DNA from: Streptomyces sp. A3M-1-3 | GTDB taxonomy: Bacteria > Actinomycetota > Actinomycetes > Streptomycetales > Streptomycetaceae | NCBI RefSeq assembly: GCF_024213665.1 | Contig: NZ_JANAVP010000012.1 | Span: 124,001-188,000 of the forward strand | Direction of reading: 5' to 3' | DNA: 64,000 nt | In this document: positions 19,199 through 26,580 of the stretch, in pieces | Layout of the letters: each line of letters opens with the position of its first letter | Numbering within the stretch: position 1 is the stretch's first letter | Made by a program: the position numbers and the translations under genes | The notes under the pieces: generated by a model | The model's input: the letters and a program-made list of their open reading frames with translations, nothing else | What the model was told of the DNA's origin: nothing | The model's database searches: none

Positions 19199-19987
19199 AT
19201 GCCGATACCCAGCCGTGCCGCCCTTGTCGACCACCTCGTCCGCAGCCGTATCGCCGGTGACGTCGCCACCCCCCGAGACAACAACCTCTCCCACTACCGC
19301 AGGCTCGCGAACGGCGACCGCCACTACTGGCTGGGCCTGGAGCTCGGCGACCGCTGGACCGACGAGCAGGACGTGCTCGCCGTCATGGCCGAGCGGTGCG
19401 GCGTCAACGACGACCCGCAGCACCGCTACGGCCAGGACACCATCGACCCCGAGCTGACGGTCGACGCCCTGGACCGGATGGCGGCGCGGCTGCGCAAGGC
19501 CGCCGCGGGCAAGGAGCGCGTGCTGTTCGCCACCGGCCACCCGGGCGGCCTGCTGGACGTGCACCGCGCCACGGCCGCCGCGCTGCGGGCGGCCGGCTGC
19601 GAGATCGTGGTCATCCCCTCGGGCCTGACGGCCGACGAGGGCTATGTGTTCCAGTTCGCGGACGTCGCGGTGCTGGAGCGCGGCGCGACCCTGTGGCACA
19701 CGCACTCGCCCGCGCCGATGGCGGCGATCCTGGACGGCCTGGCGGCGGAAGGCCGCCCGCTGCCCGAACTGGTGGTCGCGGACCACGGCTGGGCGGGATG
19801 CGCGGGCCAGCGCGGTATCGACGCCGTGGGGTACGCGGACTCCAACGACCCGGCGCTCTTCCTCGGCGAGGCGGAGGGCACACTCCAGGTGACGGTCCCG
19901 CTGGACGACCACGTCACGGATCCGCGCTTCTACGACCCGATGACGGCGTACCTGCTGGATGCGGCGGGGCTGGCGGAGCGGGGCTGA
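19199..19987 (+). CDS. Phosphatase-like conserved actinobacterial protein
   Basis: 262 aa, cytoplasmic. Proteins of this kind in Streptomyces are usually labelled 'phosphatase', sometimes histidinol-phosphate phosphatase-like, but I see no classical HAD or PHP motif. Conserved-looking elements are LFATGHPGGLLDVH, a Rossmann-like EIVVIPSG, LWHTHSPAPM, and VVADHGWAGCAGQRGIDAVGYADSNDPALFLGEAEG. The His and Asp residues in these could be metal ligands. It follows the DUF418 gene by 15 bases and may be co-transcribed. Function not assigned. Confidence 0.8.
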   Translation: MPIPSRAALVDHLVRSRIAGDVATPRDNNLSHYRRLANGDRHYWLGLELGDRWTDEQDVLAVMAERCGVNDDPQHRYGQDTIDPELTVDALDRMAARLRKAAAGKERVLFATGHPGGLLDVHRATAAALRAAGCEIVVIPSGLTADEGYVFQFADVAVLERGATLWHTHSPAPMAAILDGLAAEGRPLPELVVADHGWAGCAGQRGIDAVGYADSNDPALFLGEAEGTLQVTVPLDDHVTDPRFYDPMTAYLLDAAGLAERG

Positions 19988-20083
19988 CGGACGCCCGTCA
20001 AGGGCGGCGCGGAGTTCACTCGTACGGCGGACTACTCACCTTCCGGGCGCCCCATGCACAGGGCGACACATACATTCGGCAGC

Positions 20084-20134
20084 ATGCAGGTTTCCTTAGC
20101 TGTGACGGAGCCGGAAGTCCGGGAGTGCCGATGA
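20084..20134 (+). pseudogene. 16-codon ORF, possible stub of a RelE/HigB-type toxin
   Basis: ATG-initiated MQVSLAVTEPEVRECR ending in TGA, overlapping the next ATG as ATGA. The TEPEVRE segment resembles the N-terminal E-P-E-V-R-D/E-W motif of the RelE/HigB-type toxins that precede this class of XRE antitoxin, so this may be what remains after an internal deletion. It includes a rare TTA codon (bldA-dependent in Streptomyces). A short match; tentative. Confidence 0.3.
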
Positions 20135-20472
20135 CCGGTCACGCACGATGGAAGCTCGCCCGCGACAGGCAGATCGCCCAGGGGCTCAGCGAGAGTCCCG
20201 AGGTGACCAGGCGACGGGCGGAGATCCGGCTGGCTTTCGACCTCGGGCAGGCCGTCTATGACCGGCGTACCGAGCTGGGTGTCTCTCAGAGCGCGCTGGC
20301 GGAGCGGGCCGGCATGACCCAGCCCCAGGTCTCCAAACTGGAGCTGGGTGGGACCATGCCCACCTTGCCCCTGCTGGCCCGGCTCGCGCAGGCGATGGAC
20401 GCGGCTCTCTATCTGGAGCTGGACGGCGACGAATCCCGGGTCGCCTTGACCGCACACAGCCCGGCCGACTGA
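20131..20472 (+). CDS. XRE-family antitoxin-like regulator (HigA type), apparently orphan
   Basis: 113 aa. The N-terminus MTGHARWKLARDRQIAQGLSESPEVTRRRAEIRLAFDLGQAVYDRRTELGVSQSALAERAGMTQPQVSKLELGGTMPTLPLLARLAQAMDAALYLEL is a classical Cro/C1 helix-turn-helix. The lead-in (H-A-R-W-K ... S-P-E-V ... A-E-I-R-L-A) is that of antitoxins encoded downstream of RelE/HigB toxins. No full toxin gene lies upstream, only a 16-codon ORF coupled by ATGA. It precedes vapBC by about 90 bases. Confidence 0.85.
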   Translation: MTGHARWKLARDRQIAQGLSESPEVTRRRAEIRLAFDLGQAVYDRRTELGVSQSALAERAGMTQPQVSKLELGGTMPTLPLLARLAQAMDAALYLELDGDESRVALTAHSPAD

Positions 20473-20522
20473 GTCCTCACCAACACCGCGCCGGTGACTG
20501 GTTGCCTCCCTGTCAGCACTCG

Positions 20523-20539
20523 GCATATGCTTCATATGC
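20523..20539. promoter_or_regulatory. Palindromic operator upstream of vapB
   Basis: GCATATG-CTT-CATATGC is a perfect 17-bp inverted repeat 25 bases before the vapB start. VapBC complexes normally bind such palindromes to autoregulate; assigned by position. Confidence 0.7.
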
Positions 20540-20563
20540 TGAATGCCTAGGGAGGATATGTCG

Positions 20564-20773
20564 ATGTCGAATCTCTACGTCGAAGTCGATGACGACGCGC
20601 TGAGCGCGGCCGCTTCGATACTGGGCACCACCACGAAGAAGGACACGGTCAACGCTGCATTGCGGGAGGTATCGCAGCGGCATCGGCGTCTCACGGCGCT
20701 GGAAGAGCTGGCAGCCATGGGCGAACGCGGTGACTTCGACATCCTTCTGGACAAGGACAACTACCGCCGATGA
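20564..20773 (+). CDS. vapB: VapB-type antitoxin
   Basis: 69 aa. An N-terminal ribbon-helix-helix-type segment (MSNLYVEVDDDALSAAASILGTTTKKDTVNAALREVSQRHR) is followed by a C-terminal acidic/aromatic tail that would wrap the toxin (GERGDFDILLDKDNYRR). This is the VapB antitoxin layout of actinobacteria. The ATG at 20564 is chosen because GGAGG lies 8 bases upstream; the ATG at 20558 is only 2 bases from it. The stop overlaps the vapC ATG (ATGA). Confidence 0.9.
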   Translation: MSNLYVEVDDDALSAAASILGTTTKKDTVNAALREVSQRHRRLTALEELAAMGERGDFDILLDKDNYRR

Positions 20774-21192
20774 GTCCGGTCACCCACCTCATCGACACAT
20801 CCGCGGCTGCCCGGATCCTCACCCACAAGAAGGTGCGGGAGCGTTGGTCCGGGCATCTTGCCGAGGGTGTCATCGGGCTGTGTGAGATCACAGAATTGGA
20901 GATGCTGTTCTCGGCCCAGTCGCTGGCCGACCGGCTTGCCAAGGAGTCACTGCTCGCCACGCTCTTCAACTGGACGCCGGTACCCGACGACGTCTTGCGG
21001 CGTGCCCGGACCGTGCAGCGGATGCTTACCGAACGGGGCGAGCACCGCAGCGCCGGTCCGGTAGATCTGCTGGTCGCGGCCACCGCCGAACTGGCTTGGC
21101 TGACTGTGCTGCACTACGACGCGGACTTCGAGACCGTCGCCAGGGCGACCGGACAGCCCACGATGTGGGTAGCGCCACCCGGCACGCTGTAA
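20770..21192 (+). CDS. vapC: VapC-type PIN-domain ribonuclease toxin
   Basis: 140 aa PIN domain. The acidic active-site residues are all visible: Asp in HLIDTSA near residue 9, Glu in CEITELEML, Asp in GPVDLLVAATA and the final Asp in LHYDADFETVA. So the toxin appears intact. PIN toxins of this type cleave tRNA or rRNA; the target here cannot be told from sequence. Translationally coupled to vapB and autoregulated presumably through the palindrome upstream. Convergent with the thioesterase gene 20 bases away. Confidence 0.93.
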   Translation: MSPVTHLIDTSAAARILTHKKVRERWSGHLAEGVIGLCEITELEMLFSAQSLADRLAKESLLATLFNWTPVPDDVLRRARTVQRMLTERGEHRSAGPVDLLVAATAELAWLTVLHYDADFETVARATGQPTMWVAPPGTL

Positions 21193-21212
21193 TTGCTGGT
21201 CCCGTGCAATGA

Positions 21213-22088
21213 TCAGTCGCGCGGGACCCGGACCACACCCTCCTGGATCACCGAGATCGCCAGCCGGCCGTCCGCCGTGTAGATCCTGGCCTGACCGAGG
21301 CCCCGCCCGCCGTGCGTGGAGGGCGACTCCTGGTCGTACAGCAGCCATTCGTCCGCCCGGAAGGGCCGGTGGAACCACATCGCGTGGTCCAGGCTCGCGC
21401 CCACCACATCGCCTACCGTCCAGCCGCCGCGTCCGTGCGCGAGGAGCACCGAGTCGAGCAGGGTCATGTCGGAGACGTACGTGGCGAGGCAGACGTGCAG
21501 CAGCGGGTCGTCCGCCAGCTTCCCCTGGGTACGGAACCAGACCTGCGAGCGCGGCTCGCGCGGCTCGCCCACGCTGCCCCACGGCGGGGTGTCCACGTAG
21601 CGCAGGTCGACCGCGGACCGGGCCTCGATCATCCGGTCGACGACACCCGGGTCGCGGAAGATGTCCCGGTACCGCGGCAGCATCTCCCCGGCGGTGGGCA
21701 GCGATTCGGGGTCGGGTGCGGCCGGCATCTGGCTCTGGTGCTCCAGGCCCTCCTCGTACGTCTGGAAGGACGCCGAGAGGTGGAAGATCGGCTGCCCGTG
21801 CTGGACCGCGACCACCCGCCGGGTGGTGAAGGACCGGCCGTCGCGGATCCGGTCGACGGTGTAGACGATAGGCGCACCGGGGTCGCCGGGCCGCAGGAAG
21901 TACGCGTGCAGCGAGTGCGCGGTGCGGTCGTCGGGGACCGTACGGCCGGCGGCGACCAGGGCCTGTGCGGCGACCTGGCCGCCGAAGACCCGCGGCACCA
22001 GCGAAGTACGGCTGGTGCCGCGGAAGATGTCCTGCTCGATCTGCTCGAGGTCGAGCAGATCGAGCAGGGACTCCAGAGCCTCGTTCAT
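21213..22088 (-). CDS. tesB: Acyl-CoA thioesterase II (TesB family)
   Basis: Hydrolyses medium- to long-chain acyl-CoA. The protein is 291 aa, a double hot-dog fold. The family hallmarks are RVFGGQVAAQALVAAGRTV, HSLHAYFLRPGDP, and the catalytic residues described for E. coli TesB: Asp in ASLDHAMWFHRP, Thr in STHGGRGLGQARIYT and Gln in SVIQEGVVR. ATG start at 22088. It lies 29 bases after an acyl-CoA dehydrogenase gene on the same strand, consistent with a small fatty-acid catabolic operon. Confidence 0.94.
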   Translation of the reverse strand: MNEALESLLDLLDLEQIEQDIFRGTSRTSLVPRVFGGQVAAQALVAAGRTVPDDRTAHSLHAYFLRPGDPGAPIVYTVDRIRDGRSFTTRRVVAVQHGQPIFHLSASFQTYEEGLEHQSQMPAAPDPESLPTAGEMLPRYRDIFRDPGVVDRMIEARSAVDLRYVDTPPWGSVGEPREPRSQVWFRTQGKLADDPLLHVCLATYVSDMTLLDSVLLAHGRGGWTVGDVVGASLDHAMWFHRPFRADEWLLYDQESPSTHGGRGLGQARIYTADGRLAISVIQEGVVRVPRD

Positions 22089-22116
22089 TATTGAACAGTA
22101 GATCGGATCAACAGAC

Positions 22117-23274
22117 CTACAGGCCCATCGACTTGGCGATGATCGACTTCATGACCTCACTGGTGCCGCCGTAGATCCGGTTGACCCGGTTGTCGGCGTA
22201 GAGGCGTGCGATCGGGTACTCGTTCATGTACCCGTAGCCGCCGTGCAGCTGGAGGCACTTGTCGATGACGCGGTGCGCGACCTCGGTGCAGAAGAGCTTC
22301 GCGGACGCGGCCTCGGCAGGCGTCAGCTCGCCCGCGTCCAGGGCCTCCAGGGCACGGTCGGCCACGGCCTCGGCGGCGTCCACCTCGGCCTGGCAGGCCG
22401 CCAGCTCGAACTTGGTGTTCTGGAAGGAGGCAACCGTCTTGCCGAAGACCGTGCGGTCCTGGACGTACTGCTGGGCGAACCGGACGGCGGCCTTGGCCTG
22501 CGCGTACGCCCCGAACGCGATGCCCCAGCGCTCGGAGGGCAGGTTCTGGCCGAGGTAGTAGAAGCCCTTGTTCTCCTCGCCGAGCAGGTCCTCCACGGGG
22601 ACCTTGACGTCGACGAAGGCCAGCTCGGCGGTGTCGGAGGTGCGCAGGCCGAGCTTGTCCAGCTTGCGGCCGACCGAGTAGCCCGCCGACTTGGTGTCCA
22701 CCGCGAACAGCGAGATGCCGAAGCGGCGGTCGTCCTCGCGCGGGGCGGAGGTGCGGGCGCACACGATCACGCGGTCGGCGTGCACACCACCGGTGATGAA
22801 GGTCTTGGCGCCGTTGAGGACGTAGTGCGTGCCGTCCTCCGAGAGCTTGGCCGTGGTCTTCATGCCCGCGACGTCGGAGCCGGTGCCCGGCTCGGTCATC
22901 GCCAGCGCCCACATCTCCTCGCCGGTGACGAACTTCGGCAGGTAGTTCTTCTTCTGCTCGTCGGTGGCGAGCAGCTTGATGTACGGCAGAGCGAGCAGCA
23001 CATGCACGCCGGAGCCGCCGAAGTTGACGCCCGCGCGCGAGGTCTCCTCGTAGAGCACGGCCTCGAACTTGTGCGTGTCCAGGCCCGCGCCGCCGAACTC
23101 CTCGGGGACGTTGATGCCGAAGACGCCCAGCTCGCCGAGCTTGTAGTAGAAGTCGCGGGGCGCCTGACCGGCAGCGAACCACTCGTCGTAGACGGGGACG
23201 ACCTCGGCCTCGATGAAGGCGCGTATGGTCTCCCGGAACGCCTCGTGGTCCTCGTTGAAAACGGTACGGCGCAC
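22117..23274 (-). CDS. Acyl-CoA dehydrogenase (long/medium chain type)
   Basis: 385 aa FAD enzyme of beta-oxidation. Motifs: WALAMTEPGTGSDVAGMKTTAKL, GAKTFITGGVHADRVIVCART, KLGLRTSDTAELAFVDVKVP, and QLHGGYGYMNEYPIARLYADNRVNRIYGGTSEVMKSIIAKSMGL. The catalytic Glu position, normally in the I-Y-G/E-G-T-x-E segment, is here IYGGTSE as in long-chain enzymes that place the base elsewhere. The GTG start at 23274 has GAGGAGG 5 bases upstream. Followed closely by tesB. A palindrome lies at 23313-23328 in the promoter region. Confidence 0.92.
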   Translation of the reverse strand: MRRTVFNEDHEAFRETIRAFIEAEVVPVYDEWFAAGQAPRDFYYKLGELGVFGINVPEEFGGAGLDTHKFEAVLYEETSRAGVNFGGSGVHVLLALPYIKLLATDEQKKNYLPKFVTGEEMWALAMTEPGTGSDVAGMKTTAKLSEDGTHYVLNGAKTFITGGVHADRVIVCARTSAPREDDRRFGISLFAVDTKSAGYSVGRKLDKLGLRTSDTAELAFVDVKVPVEDLLGEENKGFYYLGQNLPSERWGIAFGAYAQAKAAVRFAQQYVQDRTVFGKTVASFQNTKFELAACQAEVDAAEAVADRALEALDAGELTPAEAASAKLFCTEVAHRVIDKCLQLHGGYGYMNEYPIARLYADNRVNRIYGGTSEVMKSIIAKSMGL

Positions 23275-23312
23275 GGACGCCTCCTCGTGACTGGGTGGGT
23301 ACGCTGGAATGT

Positions 23313-23328
23313 CTAAGCGCTTGCTCAG
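23313..23328. promoter_or_regulatory. Candidate TetR-type operator upstream of acyl-CoA dehydrogenase
   Basis: CTAAGC-GCTT-GCTCAG is an inverted repeat (5 of 6 pairs) 38 bases before the start codon. It resembles TetR-type sites near Streptomyces beta-oxidation genes. Confidence 0.45.
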
Positions 23329-23436
23329 TTCTAAGTTACCCGCCAGTTGCTGGAAGTGTCCAGAGTGATGCTGCGCACGTGTGGCTGGTCATGGACGCGA
23401 CGCAGCTCCGAGAGCGAGGACTCCCACGAGAATGGG

Positions 23437-23883
23437 TCAGCAGGCGATGCCTTGCGAGCGCAGCCACTCGCACTGTGTCTCGCCCGAAGTCCTGCCGCCG
23501 TCGTAGGCGCGCGGATCCTTGTAGCCGGGCCCAACGGGTTCGTGGTCTTCGAAGACGCCGTCGCCGTCGAGGTCGCCGCCGGCGGGATCGATGGTCCCAC
23601 TCGGGTTCCGGCAATTCTGGCGGTCGGCCGGGTCTGTGGTGCAGACGTTCTCCAGTGCAGCCTTCTCTGCCGCCGCGCTCAGTGCTGCGGCCTGGGCCAC
23701 AAGGGCCTTGCTGAGTGAAGAACTCTCGAAGTGCAGTGAAATATAGGGCAGTTGATCGGTCTGGTGCTCGGCTTGAGAGACATCGGAGCCGCATGCGGAC
23801 AGGGCCATGGGGAGGCACACGGCCAAGAGGGCGGAGCCGACGAGAGTGCCGGTTTTGCGGCGAGTGTCGCGCTTGAGGCCCAT
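23437..23883 (-). CDS. Small secreted lipoprotein with calcium-loop-like motif
   Basis: 148 aa. The N-terminus GTLVGSALLAVCLPMALSACGSD contains a lipoprotein signal peptide with lipobox LSAC. The C-terminal half holds GDLDGDGVFEDHE, resembling an excalibur/dockerin-type or EF-hand-like D-x-D-x-D-G calcium loop, and four Cys residues (VCTTDPADRQNC, TQCEWLRSQGIAC) that could pair as disulfides. The end resembles the excalibur domain (D-x-D-x-D-G ... C-x-W-L). Function unknown. Lower GC third positions than neighbours. Confidence 0.75.
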   Translation of the reverse strand: MGLKRDTRRKTGTLVGSALLAVCLPMALSACGSDVSQAEHQTDQLPYISLHFESSSLSKALVAQAAALSAAAEKAALENVCTTDPADRQNCRNPSGTIDPAGGDLDGDGVFEDHEPVGPGYKDPRAYDGGRTSGETQCEWLRSQGIAC

Positions 23884-23946
23884 AGTCCGACCAATGTGAG
23901 AATGAGGCGTATGTGGGGACTACGCTACGGCGGCTCTCGGAGCCGG

Positions 23947-24168
23947 TCAACGTGTGAAGGTGCCGCCTTTGACGGCTGCGACGAAGAACGACCAACCGGC
24001 CGTCGGGAAGACCAACGCGGGGCCGTGCGGAGCCTTGGAGTCGCGGACCGGGACCCCCGACGGGTGGCCGTCCAATACTTCGACGCAGCTGCCTGACTCA
24101 TTCCCGCTGTACGACGACTTGCGCCAGCCGCTCAGCTTGGAAGCGTCCAAGATGGTGTGCTCAGTCAT
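23947..24168 (-). CDS. DUF397 protein (partner of the XRE regulator)
   Basis: 73 aa. The DUF397 signature is clear: LSGWRKSSYSGNESGSCVEVLDGHPSGVPVRDSKAPHGPALVFPTAGWSFFVAAVKGG. Such small proteins are almost always paired with an XRE/DUF5753 regulator in Streptomyces and can behave like an antitoxin- or developmental-regulator-type partner (as bldB/abaA-type loci do). The ATG at 24168 overlaps the end of the regulator gene by 8 bases. Confidence 0.92.
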   Translation of the reverse strand: MTEHTILDASKLSGWRKSSYSGNESGSCVEVLDGHPSGVPVRDSKAPHGPALVFPTAGWSFFVAAVKGGTFTR

Positions 24169-24955
24169 GGTGTCCGTGGTCCTTTGCAATCGCCCTCATC
24201 AGGGCAAGTGACTCTTGCAGCGGCAGCGCGTCGCCCAGTGCCAGATCGTAGGCGCTCTGCAGTCGTTGGACCAGGGCCGGGGAGTCGTGCAGCTTGCCGA
24301 TGGAGAGGCCTTCGCTGTACGCGGCCGGCGGTTGGTCCTCGAACCACATCAGCGTCAGCATGCTCTGCATGAGCGGATGAGCGCCCAGGCCGAGGGGGAG
24401 GACGTGCACCCGTACCCGCTTGCTCTCGACGAGGTGGACGATGTGCATGATCTGCTCGGCCATGATCTCCCCGCTGCCGACCGGGCGTCGTAGCACCATC
24501 TCGTCCAACAGCGCCCACACTACGGGCATTACCTGGTCAGCCAGGATCTTCGCGCGCTCGAGCCGTGTGACAACGTGCCTGTCACGTTCTTCGTCGCTCC
24601 TGGGAGGGAACGTCGTGCCGAGAACCGCACGGGCGTATCGCTCCGTTTGGAGAATGCCGGGCACGAAGGCCGGAGCGAACTCCCTGATCATCGTTGCCTG
24701 TTGTTCGAGTTGCCGGGCCGGCTCGAAGTAGTCGGCAATCGTGCCGTCCTCCTGCGGCAGGAAGCTGCTCAGCACGTTCCCCGTGTTCAGGGCCCTGTCC
24801 AGCCGTCGCGCGTCCTCCTTCGACGGGGTGCGGCGGCCCGCCTCGATGTGGGCGATGTGCGAACGGGTCATGATCGCTGCCTCGGCCAGCTCCTGTTGCG
24901 TCAGGCCGGCCGCCTCGCGCTGAGCCCGGAACCACTCCCCATAGGTGTTACTCAT
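24161..24955 (-). CDS. XRE-family regulator with DUF5753
   Basis: 264 aa. N-terminal helix-turn-helix (YGEWFRAQREAAGLTQQELAEAAIMTRSHIAHIEAGRRTPSKEDARRLDRAL) and a C-terminal DUF5753 domain (ADYFEPARQLEQQATMIREFAPAFVPGILQTERYARAVL ... RQ/MLTLMWFEDQPPAAYSEG). The ATG at 24955 follows GGGG. Translationally coupled to the downstream DUF397 gene, the standard Streptomyces pair. Confidence 0.93.
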   Translation of the reverse strand: MSNTYGEWFRAQREAAGLTQQELAEAAIMTRSHIAHIEAGRRTPSKEDARRLDRALNTGNVLSSFLPQEDGTIADYFEPARQLEQQATMIREFAPAFVPGILQTERYARAVLGTTFPPRSDEERDRHVVTRLERAKILADQVMPVVWALLDEMVLRRPVGSGEIMAEQIMHIVHLVESKRVRVHVLPLGLGAHPLMQSMLTLMWFEDQPPAAYSEGLSIGKLHDSPALVQRLQSAYDLALGDALPLQESLALMRAIAKDHGHHD

Positions 24956-25048
24956 TGTCAACCCCTGTGCGGCGGAAGCCCTGTTAACCCGAACTCCCTG
25001 GTCAGCGTAGCCCGCGCCGTCTCACTCTGTGAGTGAATCGCTACACGG

Positions 25049-26509
25049 TCAGAGCCAGCGCAGTGCGAACCACAGCTCCATCCGGACGTCCGGATCGTCC
25101 AGGTCCGCGTCGAGCAGCGCCGCGCAGCGCGCGATGCGCTGGCGCACTGTGTTGCGGTGCACCCCCAGGGACACGGCCGTACGGTCCCAGCTGCCGTGCA
25201 GCGAGAGCCAGCCGCGCAGCGTCTCGGTGAGCGCCGGGGAGTCCGCGATCGGGGCCAGCCGGGTGCGGGCGTGGGCGCGTGCCTCGTCCGGCGCGACCAG
25301 CGCGGTGAGGTCCGCCTCGCGGTGCCGGACCAGGTCCGCGCGGCTCGCCTCGGCGCGGCGCAGGGCCCGGTGCGCCTGGGTGTCGGCCGCGTCCAGGTCC
25401 GCGGCCGCCGCCGGAGCGCTGACGCCCAGGACCCAGCCGGGCTGCGGGGTGACCTCCCGGTCGGTGACGATGCGTACGGTCGAGTCCTCGGCGTCCACCA
25501 GCGCGCTGCCCAGGGCCGCCCCCAGGGCGGACGCGGCGAGCGGGTTGCCGGACGCACCCTGTTCGCCGCCGCGGGCGTGCACCACCCACCACGGCCCCCG
25601 CCCCAGCAGCGGCGCCACCTCCTCCGGCGCGGCCCCGAGCAGCAGCCGGACCAGCGCGGCCGACCGGCCCGCCGCGTCGGCGCCCTGGTGAGGTGCGGTG
25701 AGCAGCGACAGCAGGACGGCCGCCACCCCGGCGATGGTGTGGTCGCCGGGCTCGCGCCCCCCGGTGGCGACGCCGAGGACCAGGCCCTCGCTGCCGCCGA
25801 GGGCGTACGCGGCCAGGTGCGCGCCCCCGGCGGTGTCGGTGGCGGAGGACGGCGCGGCCCGGGGCGGAGCCGGGGTCACCACCCGCGCCAGCCGGACCAG
25901 GGCGGCGCGGGCCCCGGCGGACGGCGGCCGGTCGGTGGCCTGGAGTTCCGTACCGTCCGGGGCGAGCAGCACCGTCCAGCCGCCGACCCGCGCGGCGAGC
26001 TGGCGCAGTACGGACGGCACCGGGTCGGGGCGCGCCGCGGCGGTGGCCAGGCCCTGCTGGGCCTGCGTCACCCGGCGCAGCTCATGGGTGCGGGCCTCGG
26101 CCATCAGCCGCCACACCGCACGGGCGATCGCGGTGAACGTGGTCTGCGGCGGGACCTCCAGCAGCGGCAGGCCGTGCCGGTCGCAGGCGGCGGCCAGCGC
26201 GTCCGGCACGGCGTCGTGCACCGGCGCGAGGCCGAATCCGAGCGCTGCCGCGCCCGCCTCGACGATCCGTGACACGTAGAAGTCGAGGTGCGCCTCGACA
26301 TCGGCGGCCTCGGCGAAGTGCACCCCGGCACTCAGCAGCAGCTCACCGCCGAGCAGATACGGATACGGGTCGCCCATCTCGGAGGTGTGCACCCAGTGCA
26401 CGGCGACCTCGTCGGCGGGCGGCCCCGCGACCTGCCGCAGCCCGAGATCGCGGTACGCCAGCAGGGCGGGCAGCGGGATGGGCGGAGTGGGCGGGGCCAG
26501 GTCCGGCAT
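25049..26509 (-). CDS. PucR-family transcriptional regulator
   Basis: 486 aa. The N-terminal PucR sensory domain (PALLAYRDLGLRQVAGPPADEVAVHWVHTSEMGDPYPYLLGGELLLSAGV), a central GGDEF-related region, and a C-terminal PucR-type helix-turn-helix (TLRGWLSLHGSWDRTAVSLGVHRNTVRQRIARCAALLDADLDDPDVRMELWFALRWL). It is divergent from speB; the two are now 2 kb apart because an IscB element is inserted between them. So it is a likely regulator of the speB-TPP enzyme pair, responding to a nitrogenous ligand. ATG at 26509. Confidence 0.92.
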   Translation of the reverse strand: MPDLAPPTPPIPLPALLAYRDLGLRQVAGPPADEVAVHWVHTSEMGDPYPYLLGGELLLSAGVHFAEAADVEAHLDFYVSRIVEAGAAALGFGLAPVHDAVPDALAAACDRHGLPLLEVPPQTTFTAIARAVWRLMAEARTHELRRVTQAQQGLATAAARPDPVPSVLRQLAARVGGWTVLLAPDGTELQATDRPPSAGARAALVRLARVVTPAPPRAAPSSATDTAGGAHLAAYALGGSEGLVLGVATGGREPGDHTIAGVAAVLLSLLTAPHQGADAAGRSAALVRLLLGAAPEEVAPLLGRGPWWVVHARGGEQGASGNPLAASALGAALGSALVDAEDSTVRIVTDREVTPQPGWVLGVSAPAAAADLDAADTQAHRALRRAEASRADLVRHREADLTALVAPDEARAHARTRLAPIADSPALTETLRGWLSLHGSWDRTAVSLGVHRNTVRQRIARCAALLDADLDDPDVRMELWFALRWL

Positions 26510-26580
26510 GGTGGACGGTCCATCTATCGGAGTGGAGAAGAATGGATGAAACGTACACTTTGGTGAAGTCTCCGGGCAAT

